Source: Turbatrix aceti
Taxonomy: Eukaryota; Nematoda; Chromadorea; Rhabditida; Panagrolaimidae
Assembly: GCA_963969345.1 (NCBI GenBank)
Contig: OZ017767.1
Coordinates: 11,104,471 to 11,168,470 of the forward strand
Direction: 5' to 3'
DNA length: 64,000 nt
Shown here: in pieces, positions 11,437-23,141 of the stretch
Numbering within the stretch: position 1 is the stretch's first letter
Layout: every line of letters starts with the position of its first letter
Position numbers and translations under genes: made by a program
Notes under the pieces: generated by a model
What the model saw: the letters and a program-made list of their open reading frames with translations, nothing else
Told to the model about the DNA's origin: nothing
The model's database searches: none

Positions 11437-13046
11437 ATGCTCAAAATGTTGAGGGTCTTGACGCTACTTTTTTTGGCTTTTGGATTTGTAAGGGGATTTT
11501 TCTTCAACACAAGTCCAAATTGCAATTGTCAGCCGGCCGCTCCGCCACCACCCTGCTCGGCTCCCAGACCTCCAAGTTGTGGGGGGTCGAGCAGCTATGC
11601 GCCCTTCCAATACGGCCCCCCTCCACCCCCGCCCCAGACTTTTGTACCCCAGCCGGGCCCGGTGCCCATCCCCTACTCCCCCCAGGGACCCTATGCCCCC
11701 CAGGCACCCTACGCACCCCAAGCCCCCTACCTGCCCCAACAATCCTACGTACAGGCTCAACAACAGACCTACTACGGCCCAGCGGCTCCCATCGTTCAGC
11801 CTGTGGCAACTGAAGGCTACACCCTTCCAACCGACGCTGAAAGCGCTATTGCAGCTCCTGGAACCTCACCAAACGATGAACCTATCGAAGACTCCAGGTA
11901 CAATCAACATGATCAGGACCTGGAATCACCTGGATCTGAAGACCAGGTAAGCGGTGTTAAAACTGTTTTCTATAAAAAAATTTTGTTGTAGAATATGTTA
12001 CAAACCGAAAGCGATCTCTTCCAGGCAAGGCTTTGCATTCCGGTTATATTTTTTGCCGCTTAAATGCCGTTTAAATGCAAATTTGCAAAATAACCGACAT
12101 TATACGGTCGAATATTGCTGGCCGCTTATATCGCAAAAAATAACCGGGTAGGATATGAAGTTAGAATAAAGTCAAAGAAAATAACCGTCTCAGTTTTGGA
12201 CAGGTTGCATAAAAATTTGAAAATAACCGAGTCATTTTTTTCATTTTCAGTCGAATGTCCCCCTTTTTGGTCCAAATTTGCACGCTTATTTTACGTTTTT
12301 TATGCGGTTCATGATTTAGGGGGACGGTTAAAAAAGTCGAAAATAACCGCCGTATAACCCGGTTATTTTAAGTCGCGGAAAATAACCGGGCCGTATAACC
12401 CGGTTATTTTCGGGAAATGAAAATAACCGAATAACCGACCCGGTTATTCGTCATTCCGTTCCGCTTCGTTATATAACCGGAATGCAAAGCCTTGCTTCCA
12501 GGAATACGATGACGTAGTTGAGGGTCGAAAAGCAGTACACGCGGCCAAGAAAAATAAACCTCACAAAAAACCGTCAATTAAAGACGCCACCGACGATGTT
12601 GACGATTTTTTTGAAGCCGGAAAAAGTGTGATTTCCACGATCAAGCCAGGTGTGATGCACGACGACGACGGCAGAGACTTTGGCGACGAGGAGGTTCAGG
12701 AAAACTTTCAAATGGATGCCAGAACACCTGTTCATGACAGGGTCAACGACGAGGAAGATGCGGATGATGATGTCAGGTGCGCGAGTCAGGAGTTGAAGTT
12801 GCTGATGGCTAATGTGAGTTTCAAAAATTTAAAATTATTTTTTTCGGCATTATAATTTTTTAGAACATTGTTTCGTCTCCAACAATCTCCAAACAACTGA
12901 TCTTCAGCGCCGGAAAAAAGCATTTCAAAAAGTCGGTCGACGTTGTTTGTTCACGCAACAAATTTAGTTATACAGTCGTGTCAAGCAAAGTTTACTGCGA
13001 AATAACCAGGGCCCCAGTCACGTGCTTTGCATTCTTCCAGCCATGA
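11437..13046 (+). CDS. secreted ground-like (Grd) domain protein interrupted by a MITE-derived intron
   Basis: The model uses 11437-11946, 11992-12024, 12502-12813 and 12864-13046, all phase 0, 345 aa. A signal peptide (MLKMLRVLTLLFLAFGFVRG) leads into a Pro/Gln/Tyr-rich region (GPYAPQAPY repeats), an acidic linker and a C-terminal Grd domain. That domain starts near CASQELKLLMANNIVSSPT and contains VVCSRNKFSYTVV and a final CFAFFQP. Grd proteins are secreted, hedgehog-related nematode proteins, many linked to cuticle or sensory-organ matrix. A 469-bp transposon sits inside what was the second exon. Reading across the site without the element and one duplication copy gives an open frame; without splicing, a stop follows 14 codons into the element and the Grd domain is lost. 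The start could also be the ATG at 11446. Confidence 0.82.
12026..12494 (+). mobile_element. hAT-like MITE, family 2 (469 bp), probable GC-AG intron
   Basis: Terminal inverted repeats are CAAGGCTTTGCATTCCGG / CCGGAATGCAAAGCCTTG, flanked by the 8-bp duplication CTTCCAGG (12018-12025 and 12495-12502). There is no transposase. The interior holds a dozen or so copies of ATAACCG/CGGTTAT, several joined as palindromes such as AACCCGGTT. The left junction reads CCAG|GCAAGG and the right reads GCTTCCAG|GAAT, so cutting at 12025 and 12501 removes the element plus one duplication copy and rebuilds the exon exactly. Confidence 0.92.
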
Positions 13047-13290
13047 ACGAGACAAAAATGTTTTTTATCCTGCTGGACACGCACATGTAATAAACCCAAC
13101 GATATAGGTTCACATTTATGCGACATTTGCCGGCCAGTATCTTCTTCACTTTTTGAAACTACAATTTTAGCTGTCTTATAAAAATGTACCTTTCCGTGCA
13201 CTGGCAAACAATAAATGTTTAATTTTTGGATAAAAAATTTATTTGGATAAAAAAATACTTACAACAAAAAATATTACGACCGGATGGATC

Positions 13291-13674
13291 CTACACGGTA
13301 GAAACAAAACAATTAGGATTAAAGCTTTTTAAAGATGAATTCTTTTTTTCTTCACCACCACCAAATTTCAAATCGTAGAGCATGTTGTTCCAGATCATGG
13401 GTTCGATGCTGCTGCACTTGCTGTTTGAAAAATTATCGGCAAAACCTTCGTTTCGAAAAATCTGAGTCACAACGGCGGCATCGATGGACGACAAATCGTC
13501 GGCGGAATTTAGCGATCGACAGCAGAAAAATAAGTGTCCCATAAACCACCGCCTAATACCATTACAATACGTACATACACAAATAAACAATGTTGAAATT
13601 ACAAATAGCAAAACGCAAAACGTAGCTAGGGAATTTGAAAAATTAGTCACCGGATGAGGCGACTCTTCGTGCAT
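13291..13674 (-). CDS. small single-pass membrane protein, unknown
   Basis: A single open frame of 127 aa. A hydrophobic segment near residues 15-38 (SLATFCVLLFVISTLFICV) is followed by CTYCNGIRRWF, which may be palmitoylated. The C-terminal ~80 residues are soluble and Ser/Asn-rich with GGGEEKK near the end. I recognise no family. It might be one exon of a larger gene. Support is the length, a start codon before a clean membrane segment, and no competing gene. Confidence 0.4.
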   Translation of the reverse strand: MHEESPHPVTNFSNSLATFCVLLFVISTLFICVCTYCNGIRRWFMGHLFFCCRSLNSADDLSSIDAAVVTQIFRNEGFADNFSNSKCSSIEPMIWNNMLYDLKFGGGEEKKNSSLKSFNPNCFVSTV

Positions 13675-16600
13675 TTTTGGGTCTAATTTTTCGGAGTAAC
13701 GTCCAACTTTCTACCAAATGATTTTTCATGTACGGGATGAATTGTCGCTTTTTTCGGCAGAGGGGGGCTTTTCTGTCGTCTACCGCCGACAACAGAGAAC
13801 CGAGAAAAGCGACTGTGTTTTCGCTTTGTCAAAAAGATATTATACATGCTATCTGTCTATCTATCGGTCGTCGGTGCAATGGATGCCGTGGTAACTTCCC
13901 GGTTCGTGCTTGCTTGACAGAAGAAGAAGCTTTGGCAGACTCCCACCCAGTCACGCCTGGTATTATCCTGCCAAGAATGGAATGAAGTGCGGGGGGAACG
14001 AGAAACAGTTGTAAGAGAAACAAATGCTCCTTCTTCTTCATCATCATCTTTTTTTGGGTAACACGGCACACCAGCCAACTGTCATGTGGATTTGCGAAGA
14101 ACAAATGAGTACATGTAATACCCGCAGGCGTAAACAATTTTTTAGTGTCTTCGAAAGCTGAATACATATTTAGCGACACATTCATCAAAACTGTGGTAAA
14201 TTTGGACTATTAAGTACATGAAAAAAATGGAGCAACAAAAAACAGAAAATCTCAATACTAAATGCAAAAAAATGGTGATCTGGGTATATTATTGGAGGAT
14301 TTTGGTGTAAAATATGCATGCACATTGACCGCGACTGGTGTAGGAATACCCGTGCTACAACCGTCGTATTTCACTGGGACAATACGACAACAATTGGGTC
14401 AGAGCCAAATTCAAATATTCCAAGCCTTGCGCTCCGCGCAGACGCTGCAAAAACCAGATTCCCAGCGATAAGGTTTGGAGCAACTGCGACAGGTGTGAAT
14501 GCCACCCGGAAGGGCACGGTGAAGCGCTAGCATTCTCAAAGAATGCGACACTGGCATTTGTTTATTTACATATATGAAGATATACATGGGATATACATAC
14601 ATGGTAAATGGATACAAGGGATGGGCTGGGAACGTTCGCATTTATTCGTGGTTGTTCGCAAACAGTTTTGTAATTTATTTGTTACGCGAACAAACATTAA
14701 CAATAATCTGTTCGTTGTTTGTTTCTTCGCGAAATTTGTTCGTGTTGTTTGTTCGCGATTTAAAAAAAATTAAAAAATGATCGTGTTCGTTAGATTTTTT
14801 AAATAAAATTGTCAAGATATTTGTGTTCGTCCAAAAACGAAAAAAAACGATTGTTTACTTTTTTTCTGGTTCTAATGTTTTTGAATTACAGTTCAAAAAA
14901 ACATTTTTCCGCACTGTAAAATTATTTAAATGTAAGTGGTAGTTTTTTTAATTTTCTCGATCAAAAGTTCCTCCAAAAACGGTTTTTTTGAACCCAAGGT
15001 CGTTTTTTTTCGCACTTCGAATAAAAAATTATCCGAAAAGTATGCTGCTTATTTTACGAGCACTTATTTCCGTTAATCATCGCTTTCCTGCTATTTTTTA
15101 TGTTTCGTTAATCTAAAGTAATAAAAATTAATGCCTTTAAGGGGAAATTAATTTGAATACGTTCTTTGGAAGCTTAAAAATTGTAACATTCTGCAAAAAA
15201 ATACATGTTGCTTGTTCGTTTTCTTCCAAAATCAAAAACAGAACCAAAAAAGTGGCATGACGAACCCTTTCTATGTCGTCAAAAAGGTTTAGACTGCTCG
15301 GCACCAAAACAAATAATTTAATTCAAAAAAGAAGTACAAATGGATTAAAAAAGTGCGTAAAATATAGGGAAATGCATTTCAGAGTTATTTTTATCCAAAC
15401 CCAAAAGAGACAATGAGATGAAAACACAGACTAAACTTACAAGCAACACACAACTGCCAAAACTAGGAGAGTTCCGGGTAGCCAGACTTTCACAATGCTG
15501 TTGAAAAATATAATACATGTGCAGGATGTAGGCAATACCTGCATATGTATATCTACAATCATGCCAACAAACCTTTTATTTTTTTGATAGACGTTTAGAA
15601 AAACTGAACAAAAGTGCATGATAAATGTGTCCATGCGGCCGGAAAAAACCTGTCGCAACCTCTGTACTTCTTCAGCAAAAAACATTTTTAACGAAAAAAA
15701 AGAAAAACGTTAGTAAGATCAAAAAGTTTTGAAAATTTCAGCATAAAAAACATTTTGCTCGCGAACATGTTCAAACAGCGAAATTTGCTCAATCATAATT
15801 TTTTTCCAACTTTTTCTGTGTTTAAAATAAAACCATTTTATTTTTTTACCAATAATATTTTTGTACTATTTATAATCTGCAAAATTTTTCAGTGGCGAGG
15901 CTCAAATGTCTGATGTCAAAGACTCTTTCCAAAAAAAGACCTTTTAATCCTAGTCATCTTGCACTCATGAATAATTTACACATGCAAAGCGATTGATAGT
16001 CCAAATTAATTTGGCAACAACAAAAAAAGGCCCAACAAAAATCCCTGATTTCTATGAACTGTGACGAAAATAGGTGTTGACTATTTTTCAATTAACTTAA
16101 ATGCCTAAGTTAGACCAGATACATACATTTGTTCTGACAGCTGAATGCCAATAAAACAAAGTTTTTTGTAGTACAAATTGTTTGTTATCCTGTATGTGCA
16201 TAAATCTGCAATTATGACAGTTTGCTGAAAGCTTTTTTTTTTACTAATGCTTTGGGCAATCGTTTTTTTGCCATTCGCAAAAAAATTATGTCAGTGACAG
16301 AATTTTTTTGCTCCGAGATGCCATTTTGAATTACGTAATGTACAAAAAAACTTGGTTAGTTTTTGCAGAAAAAAATGTTATCGACATGTTTTATATTTAT
16401 TTTCTGCCCTAAAAAATTATGCACGCATTTCGTTTCCTCTCATTTTTTTTGATGTTAGGCATTTTTTTGTCTGAATGACCAATGTTTGATATCACGAGGT
16501 GCCCTATGCCCCGTGGCATTAGTTGCCATGTTATGTTTACTGCTTAATTTTTTCCTCTTTCCTTTCTTTATTTTTTTTGTAAGGGGGAGTGGGGTTACGT

Positions 16601-17322
16601 TCTGTGATAGCAGAACATATAAGACGCAAGCAATCATCAAAATGCCAAAAACCGCTCAGTATCATCTGCGCCATCATCACTATTGTTTGCCCAAACTATT
16701 AGCCTGGGGCACCGGAGGCAGACCCAGCAGCACCGGAATGACGGATGCAAGAGGCATTGTTTTTTTTCCTGCTTAACAATGCATTTTTTGGAGTGTCAAT
16801 TTTAATTTATAGGTGCCTAGCGGGTTTTTTACAACTCATGAAAAAAGTCTTATACGTACTTTTTTTCATTTGAAAATACATATAGTAAGCTGTAAAAATT
16901 CGCTTTATCTCTTTTCCGTTCGTCAAAGCACCAAGCTCCCTTTGACCAATTCAGAATCCTTATTTCGTGTTCCGTTTCAAGCCCTCATTGCTGCCCTCTC
17001 GACTGATAAAGTCGGGCTAAATTTGAGTTGTCCCGTGTTTGTGTGTGTTTTATCAAATTGCCGAGTAGACAGCGGACATTTGGACATTTGGACAAAATGA
17101 GACGAGACGAGACCTTTTTTAGTATCCAGTAGTAGCTGGCACTTTCGATTGCAACATGCTGTAAACGTGTCTTTTTTTCTTGCAGTAGACCTTGAAAAAA
17201 ACTTTTGGAAAAGTTGCATTTATCTATTTATTTATTTATTTTTCGCCGTGTATCCAGCCTACAGCATCTCGTATCAGGGTGACTCCTCACCAAATGTGAG
17301 AGTTCCACCGACGACGTCAAAC
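13675..17322. other. long intergenic region, few supported genes
   Basis: Mostly AT-rich. 14636-14770 repeats GTTCGC/GCGAAC words and looks like decayed repeat DNA. A minus-strand frame at 14641-14411 contains CRSCSKPYRWESGFCSVC, a zinc-ribbon-like pattern, but has no supporting exons. A possible small gene lies at 15437-15685. Nothing else is convincing. Confidence 0.4.
15437..15685 (-). CDS. possible small membrane protein
   Basis: An 82-aa frame starting MFFAEEVQRLRQVFSGRMDT and ending in a hydrophobic stretch VWLPGTLLVLAVVCCL at the extreme C-terminus, like a tail-anchored protein. An alternative reading splices GTTGGC...ATGCAG inside it. No family recognised; this could be chance. Confidence 0.25.
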   Translation of the reverse strand: MFFAEEVQRLRQVFSGRMDTFIMHFCSVFLNVYQKNKRFVGMIVDIHMQVLPTSCTCIIFFNSIVKVWLPGTLLVLAVVCCL

Positions 17323-18390
17323 ATGTCTCTGGAAGTTTTTCTACGTGACGCTACAATTATATTCATCGTCGGATGCGCAACAGTTTTGGTGCTCATCGTA
17401 TGCTGTCTTTTTGCCATGATTGTATCGTTGACGTTTGATTGCTGGTGGCATTTGAGCGATTTTCTTGGTAGGTTTTTTTAAAATAACAAAAATATTCTTT
17501 TTCTTTTTGGAAGTTTTCTAAGAAATCATTTTTTTGGTCTAAAAAAGCGCATGATTATCAAAAAGTGCATTAATGATTTATAGGCATAAAAATTTTGTCT
17601 GTCATAAAAAATTATGTGTTCCCAGAATAAAAAAAGGGATATGTTGAATGAATAGTGTAAAGTTGTGCACTCAAAGGAGGGGAAAAATACGCATACAACT
17701 TCCTATTTTTTACGGTCAATTACTGTTCGGTTTTTTGGTGCTGGAAACCATAATTTATTGTATAAAATGTAACCCTATTTTGTTTTACAATGTTTCCAAA
17801 TTTTTTGTTTCTATTTTTTTATTAAAAAAATTGATTTGCACAAAATTTTTTGAATAAAATATTTACTCGAAATGTTTTACTTAAAAGGGATATATGATAT
17901 AAGTATCCCACTTGAGACCAGAAAAGTTCCGAGTTTAATACTTTGAAAATCAAGTGCTTTTGTTCTTTGCACTTAGTTTTTTTTGGTTTTTACTCATTGG
18001 ACCAAACTTAAAAAACGATTCTGCTGATACAATCGTCAACTGACAATCACGAGTCGTAATTCACACAAAAAAATTGAATTGAAAAACAACCATCAAATTT
18101 TAATTTCCCTCATGTCATGATTTTTTAACAGCAATTTTACGATCATTGAACAATTATATTCCCCCAAAACCAATTGTTTAGGCTTATAAAATCCCTGTAA
18201 GAAAATAAAAATAACAAATATCGAGCCAAACAGATAAATGTAATCATAATATTTTACAGGCTACTGCATCGCCATCGACAATGACACAGAGAATCTCATT
18301 CAATCTAGCGGAAGAAGAAACAGAGTATGGTTTCCGTGGATTGTTCGAGTCAATAAAAAAAGACAAACTCCGTCAGATGTTTATGTGTGA
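17323..18390 (+). CDS. small membrane protein, unknown
   Basis: Two exons (17323-17467, 18260-18390) give 91 aa. A membrane segment DATIIFIVGCATVLVLIVCC continues to LFAMIVSLTFDCWWHL, then a basic tail (SSGRRNRVWFPWIVRVNKK). The exons are joined by a 792-nt intron with GTAGGT and TTTTACAG ends in matching phase. A longer upstream reading (YSISYQGDSSPNVRVPP) suggests one more 5' exon after the CCAG at 17260, so the start is uncertain. No family recognised. Confidence 0.4.
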
Positions 18391-19178
18391 CACGTCAGAT
18401 GTGTATGTGTATACTGTAAATTATGGTTAATAAAAGCTTTTTTATGAATAATAAAATTAAGAAAAAAACCAGAAATTATTTACAAGTCTATTTGGCAGAG
18501 ACCAATGTTTTTTTAAAGATTTAAAAAAAAAATTTGAGAACTGTAATCCAAAATTTGACGTATTGATGTAAGTCTTTGAGCACTCTGTCTGTTTTAATCA
18601 TTAAACTATGTTTAACTTTTATCAGTCAATAGTGCAAAAATTTTGTGCGTCAGTAAATACTTGGCGTTTTTGCAAAACACAGGTTTACGACCACCGTGCC
18701 AACAGACTTTATCAGTAGCTACGAAGCCTACTTTTTCGTGTAAACACCCTCTCCTTCAGGCATTTGCACGTCGGCTGTAGTCTACCGTTTTGAGCATTGC
18801 TCTTTGTTTCTGTTTGTGAATAATGCTAGTAGAAGTTGAATCACTGTTATAGAAAAATTTTAATCACTTTAATAATTGGCGTAAAACGTGTAGACTACAA
18901 TTGTTATTTTTCCACCTGTTTCTGATCAGGAAAAGGGCAATTTGACAACCTTTTCTGTGTAAACAAATGCTCAAACAAACAAAAAAGAAATTCTTACGGG
19001 AATTCAATACAATAGACTCCAACCGCGGAACTCTTTTCTATTCAGTACGATACCTATTCAGTATTTTGCTAGATCAATTTTTTTCTGAACTACGTCAAAG
19101 ATCAGAATTGATCTTGTTTTATATTATCTACAAATGTTACTTTATCGAATTCCTTTTACAGTTTATTTTCCGGCAAGC
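18391..19178. other. intergenic region
   Basis: AT-rich spacer. No gene or clear repeat seen. A TTTTACAG at 19154-19161 just before the DUF229 start may end a 5' UTR intron. Confidence 0.4.
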
Positions 19179-21404
19179 ATGATTCGTCAAAAATTCACCG
19201 TTGTGTATATATTCCTGGCAGCACTGACGTTCTTTTTTCTGACTGGCATAATTGGCAAGTCAGGTGAATACCAGAATAGGTTTTGGGTATCAAAGACGCA
19301 GGCTAGCGCTCTGGTAGACGTGAAAATTAGTGAACCAGAAATGGTTGCACCCCTGCCCCGACTTGATGCGATTAATTATGATTGGATGAGACCGATTGAC
19401 TATTCCCATTCTCATCCTTTTGAAAATATGTGCCGTTATCCGGTGTTGAATAAACGTAAGTCAATCGCCTAAATATTTGAAAAAGTTCAAATTCACACAA
19501 AAAAGTTTTAGAGGAACCCGATCTGGCACATCACGTTTCCCATTATCGAACGTTCAATTGCACTTTATCATCGCCTCGAAAAATAACTGTATTCCAAGAT
19601 AAGAATAATGAAATGTACATCCATCAACTGCAGAACAAAAAAGGAAGTTACAAATGCTACGCGGCCAAACTCCTTGGAACGCTGAAACCCGCTAAAGACA
19701 CAATCGAAATCGAACCATATTTTGAAGTTCCAATTGGAAAACCATTTGTCGTTGGCTACGATCAATTTGTCCTTGAATGCTTCCAAGCAAACAATACAAT
19801 ACGCAGTTCTGGACCTTACGTTAGAAATCAAAATACTGTTTTAGAATCAAAACGTTACGTTGAAAAAACTGATGCTGTCTATCGAAATGCTTTCAACTGG
19901 GTTCCGCCAAAGCCGTCTGTTAAACCGCCGCCATCAAACGTTCCAAAAAAGTACAGCATCGTAATTTTGGCCTTAGAATCCATATCTCGGACTCAGTTTC
20001 TTCGGCACATGCCTTCGACTTTCAAAATCATGCAAGACTTGGGTTTTAACTTTTTCACCGGATTCACAAAAGTCGGTGATAACAGTCTCATTAATTTGAA
20101 TACCTTATTGACTGGTCACGTCTACAAAGCAAAAGATCGAGGATTTAATGGCATTATTTCCAATGATACTGAAATACCCCAGGACATGAAGGGCATTGAG
20201 ACTTTTCCGACAGCGTTGTTTACCCGCGCAAAGTATGGTGGCTATGTCACAATGTGGAACGATGAAATTGGCCTCAGAGGCTATGGTCTGTATCATTACT
20301 ATCACTGGAACGGGTTTCAGAAACCGATTGCAAATTATTACTATCGACCGTTTTATCAGTTTATGTACAGCGTTAAGCGTGCTGCAAAGCAGATATGCGA
20401 CGATGATGGTCCGTTTGTCCCGAGATATTTTCGTCCGCTATCTGCATTTTCGACACGATACGCCAATAAAACGCACTTCTCATTCAATTTTATATCACGT
20501 TGGACTCACGAAAATCCAAGCAACTTGGAAAATTATGATAACATTTTAGCACAAGTGCTAAACGATTTTAAGCTGGCTGGTGTGTTTGACAATACCGTTG
20601 TCGTTATTATGGGTGATCATGGTAATCGTATCGTAAGTTTTCTTTTTTTCTAATTTTAATAAAGATAACGAAATTGTTTTTCAGGATGGAATTCAGTATA
20701 AATACAGCGGTCGGATAGAAGAGCGAACACCATTTTTGGGCATTTATTTGCCCTTCAAATTTTCGGCAGAGTATCCAGAAAAGGTCAAAAATTTAAAAAT
20801 CAATCAAAATCGGTTAATCTCCCATTTTGACATTTTTGAAACACTAAGCGATGTGCTGGACATTACTCTTGATGAGTCGAAACATCCACAAACAAAAACA
20901 CATGGCATCAGCTTGTTTGACAAAATTCCCCGCGACCGCGACTGTCATTCGGCGTTGATTCCCCCGAATTTCTGTCTCTGTATGGAAGATCCCAGCAGTT
21001 CTACTAGTCGTAATCTGACTGAAACTAACTACCATGCTCATCTAAATCAAACGCTGGATATTTATTTCCAGAAGTTGACAACGATCGTTCCGTGCATAGC
21101 AAACATCAGCACAGATAACCTGTCAAAGCCGACGTTTTGGACGATTTCTAAGATGGTTCGAAGCGGTGTGAGATATATGAAGGATAATTGGAATCCGATG
21201 AAAAGAGAAGCTGCAGAATTGGAAATGACAAGTGATATAAGTGTCCAATCAACAGATGGCAGGATTCTGAAAGGCAATGCAAAAATAAGACTGTTTTGGA
21301 TGCCTAATTTTTACAAAATGGAAATGAATGTGGCGCCTCTGGTTTCTTTTGATTCGTGTAAAGGTGTGTTTGTGTTGGAGAATGTTTGTCAATGTTTTGC
21401 ATAG
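19179..21404 (+). CDS. DUF229 family protein (alkaline phosphatase/sulfatase-like fold), membrane-anchored
   Basis: Three exons (19179-19455, 19512-20632, 20685-21404) give 705 aa. An N-terminal signal anchor (FTVVYIFLAALTFFFLTGII) points to a type II membrane or secreted protein. The central region has the DUF229 features VILALESISRTQFLRHMPST, then SLINLNTLLTGHV, an aromatic HYYHWNGF block, and the late metal-site motif VVVIMGDHGNR split from the rest by an intron. The C-terminal third has several Cys residues, including CHSALIPPNFCLC. DUF229 proteins are expanded in nematodes and share the sulfatase/phosphatase fold; their substrates are mostly unknown. The Asp-His of GDHG suggests metal binding is kept. 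An upstream TTG-initiated extension is possible but less likely. Confidence 0.88.
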
Positions 21405-21813
21405 TCCATGGTATGCAGACAGGTGTATATGCTATGTAGATAAAAAAAAAACTATACATATTTATTACAAGTGACAGATTACAGGGGTTGTTCTAAAATA
21501 GAAAATAAAGTATAAAATAATTATACATCACATTTCACAAAAAAATTAATCATTTATGTACATACATACTTCCTGATACGCTTGAAACCAATTAATGATT
21601 TTGTTCTCATGTTGGCTTTATTTATCCATAGATAACCCAATGTAATTACATATGTGATTAAAATTTGGTTGAAAGTATTGTTCGACTCGTCATCAGTCTC
21701 ACATCAGTAATGATCCGATTAAATGCGTACTACTGCTGATCATAGAGAGGATTTCTCTTGTTGTTGCTCATTTTTATATCATTTGTCACATCCTTATACA
21801 GGGGGTATTGGGT
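21405..21813. other. intergenic region
   Basis: AT-rich; contains the 3' UTR of the DUF229 gene and the core promoter of the next gene. Nothing else seen. Confidence 0.4.
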
Positions 21814-21821
21814 TATATAAA
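21814..21821 (+). promoter_or_regulatory. TATA box
   Basis: TATATAAA inside a short palindrome GGGGGTATTGGGTTATATAA...TACCCCC. It lies 51 bp before the ATG at 21865, which favours that start over the upstream ATGs at 21847 and 21853. Confidence 0.6.
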
Positions 21822-21864
21822 TACCCCCTGTATAACTAAAGTAAGTATGTTTATGTTTGCGACC

Positions 21865-22473
21865 ATGCAGTACTCATTGCTGGTTGTCGGCCTATTTTTT
21901 GTCCTTGCCACTACTGTAGGTGCCGAAAGCGGTGAGGCCGATCAAGTATCCCAGACAGATTACGTGTCTTGGGACTATGATTCTATTGAACAACTGGTGA
22001 GAAAAAATAACAAATGTCTTATCACTAATTTTCGTTTTTAGGAAATGGCTTATACCGTAACCAACATCTACAACTTTTACTTCAATGATACCAACACTCT
22101 GCTTCTCGTTGATTTTGACAATGTCACCTGTGGGCTGACTATGAACAAAACTGTCCAGGTCTGCGACTACTTCCTCACCTGGGGCTATTCAGACTGCCTC
22201 AAAAATGCGTCAACGGATGCTGATTTCACACTTGTGCAGGACAGTCGGAAGAAGCGTAAGGCCAGCAAGAAATCCAAGGCCAAGTCTACGAGTAGCAAGG
22301 AATGCAATCCCTCTGTAGAACAAAAACCAACCAAGCGTGTTAACATCATGCTTAATGAATACCAAATTGGTCTGACGACAAATTATTCTCTTGTTTTTGA
22401 GGGAAAGAAAGAACACGAAGTGTCTCTGTACTACAATTACGCCCTGAACCCGTACTATCAGGCATCAGGATAG
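21865..22473 (+). CDS. small secreted protein with dibasic linker, family member A
   Basis: Two exons (21865-21996, 22042-22473) give 187 aa. A signal peptide (MQYSLLVVGLFFVLATTVGA) is followed by an N-terminal domain with paired cysteines (VTCGLTM..., VCDYF, YSDCLKN). Then comes a basic stretch KKRKASKKSKAK that could be a furin-type processing site, then KECNP and a beta-rich, Tyr-rich C-terminal domain. The protein is clearly related to those at 58249 and 62649: all three share a phase-0 intron at the same place, just before the motif (A-Y/N)-x-V-x-N-I-Y-N. I do not recognise the family. It could be a secreted effector or processed precursor; that is inference. Confidence 0.75.
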
Positions 22474-23141
22474 TTTGATAATGAAAGTTTATGTTTTTTG
22501 GCATAATTTATTGGCGTTCACAATAAATTTTTTTCATGAATCTGGGATTAAGCGAGTGATTCATTCGGTTGATTAATTGTGTGCGCTCAATATTGTACAG
22601 AGAAAAAGTGCGTATTATTGGATAATTGGTGCATTTTGTACCTTCGTGTATGTAACTCACCAGCAATACAAAAATATAGAAAATCCGGTTTTCAAAAAAA
22701 AGTGTTGCACAAAACTTTGATCTCGGAATTTTGTGTTGAGCATGAAAGCAAATGTTTGAGTTTGTAAACAAAGCTAAATTTACTATACAAATAAAGCAAA
22801 CAAAAATTTGTTTGAAATTAAGGCAAATTCACTTTTTTCATGAAAAGGTGTAGAAAATATTGGGGTAAAAATTTTTCGACAATAGTATAAATAATTTTTT
22901 ACCATTGTTTGCTGACACATCAATTTTTATACAAAATACTGAAATGCAGAAAATTCATTACTTTAATAGTCCACTTTCATCTTTCTGAATTGGATGCAGT
23001 GACTCAGAATCAGAGTCAAAATGCTATTTTGGATATCAAGCAAGTAGTCAGCATTATTACCCTAAATCTAATTGTACTATGCGTCGTGTGTATAAAAGCA
23101 CAACGATTGGCATAAATGGTTAAAACGAAAAAGCCATCCGA
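22474..23141. other. intergenic region
   Basis: AT-rich; short open frames only. The frame at 22909-23115 lies upstream of the GPCR but has no clear link to it. Confidence 0.4.

Noticed and set aside
14411..14641. Zinc-ribbon-like protein with CRSCSKPYRWESGFCSVC
   Set aside because: A single CxxC pair in a 76-aa frame with no splice partners or further support; could be chance or a relic.
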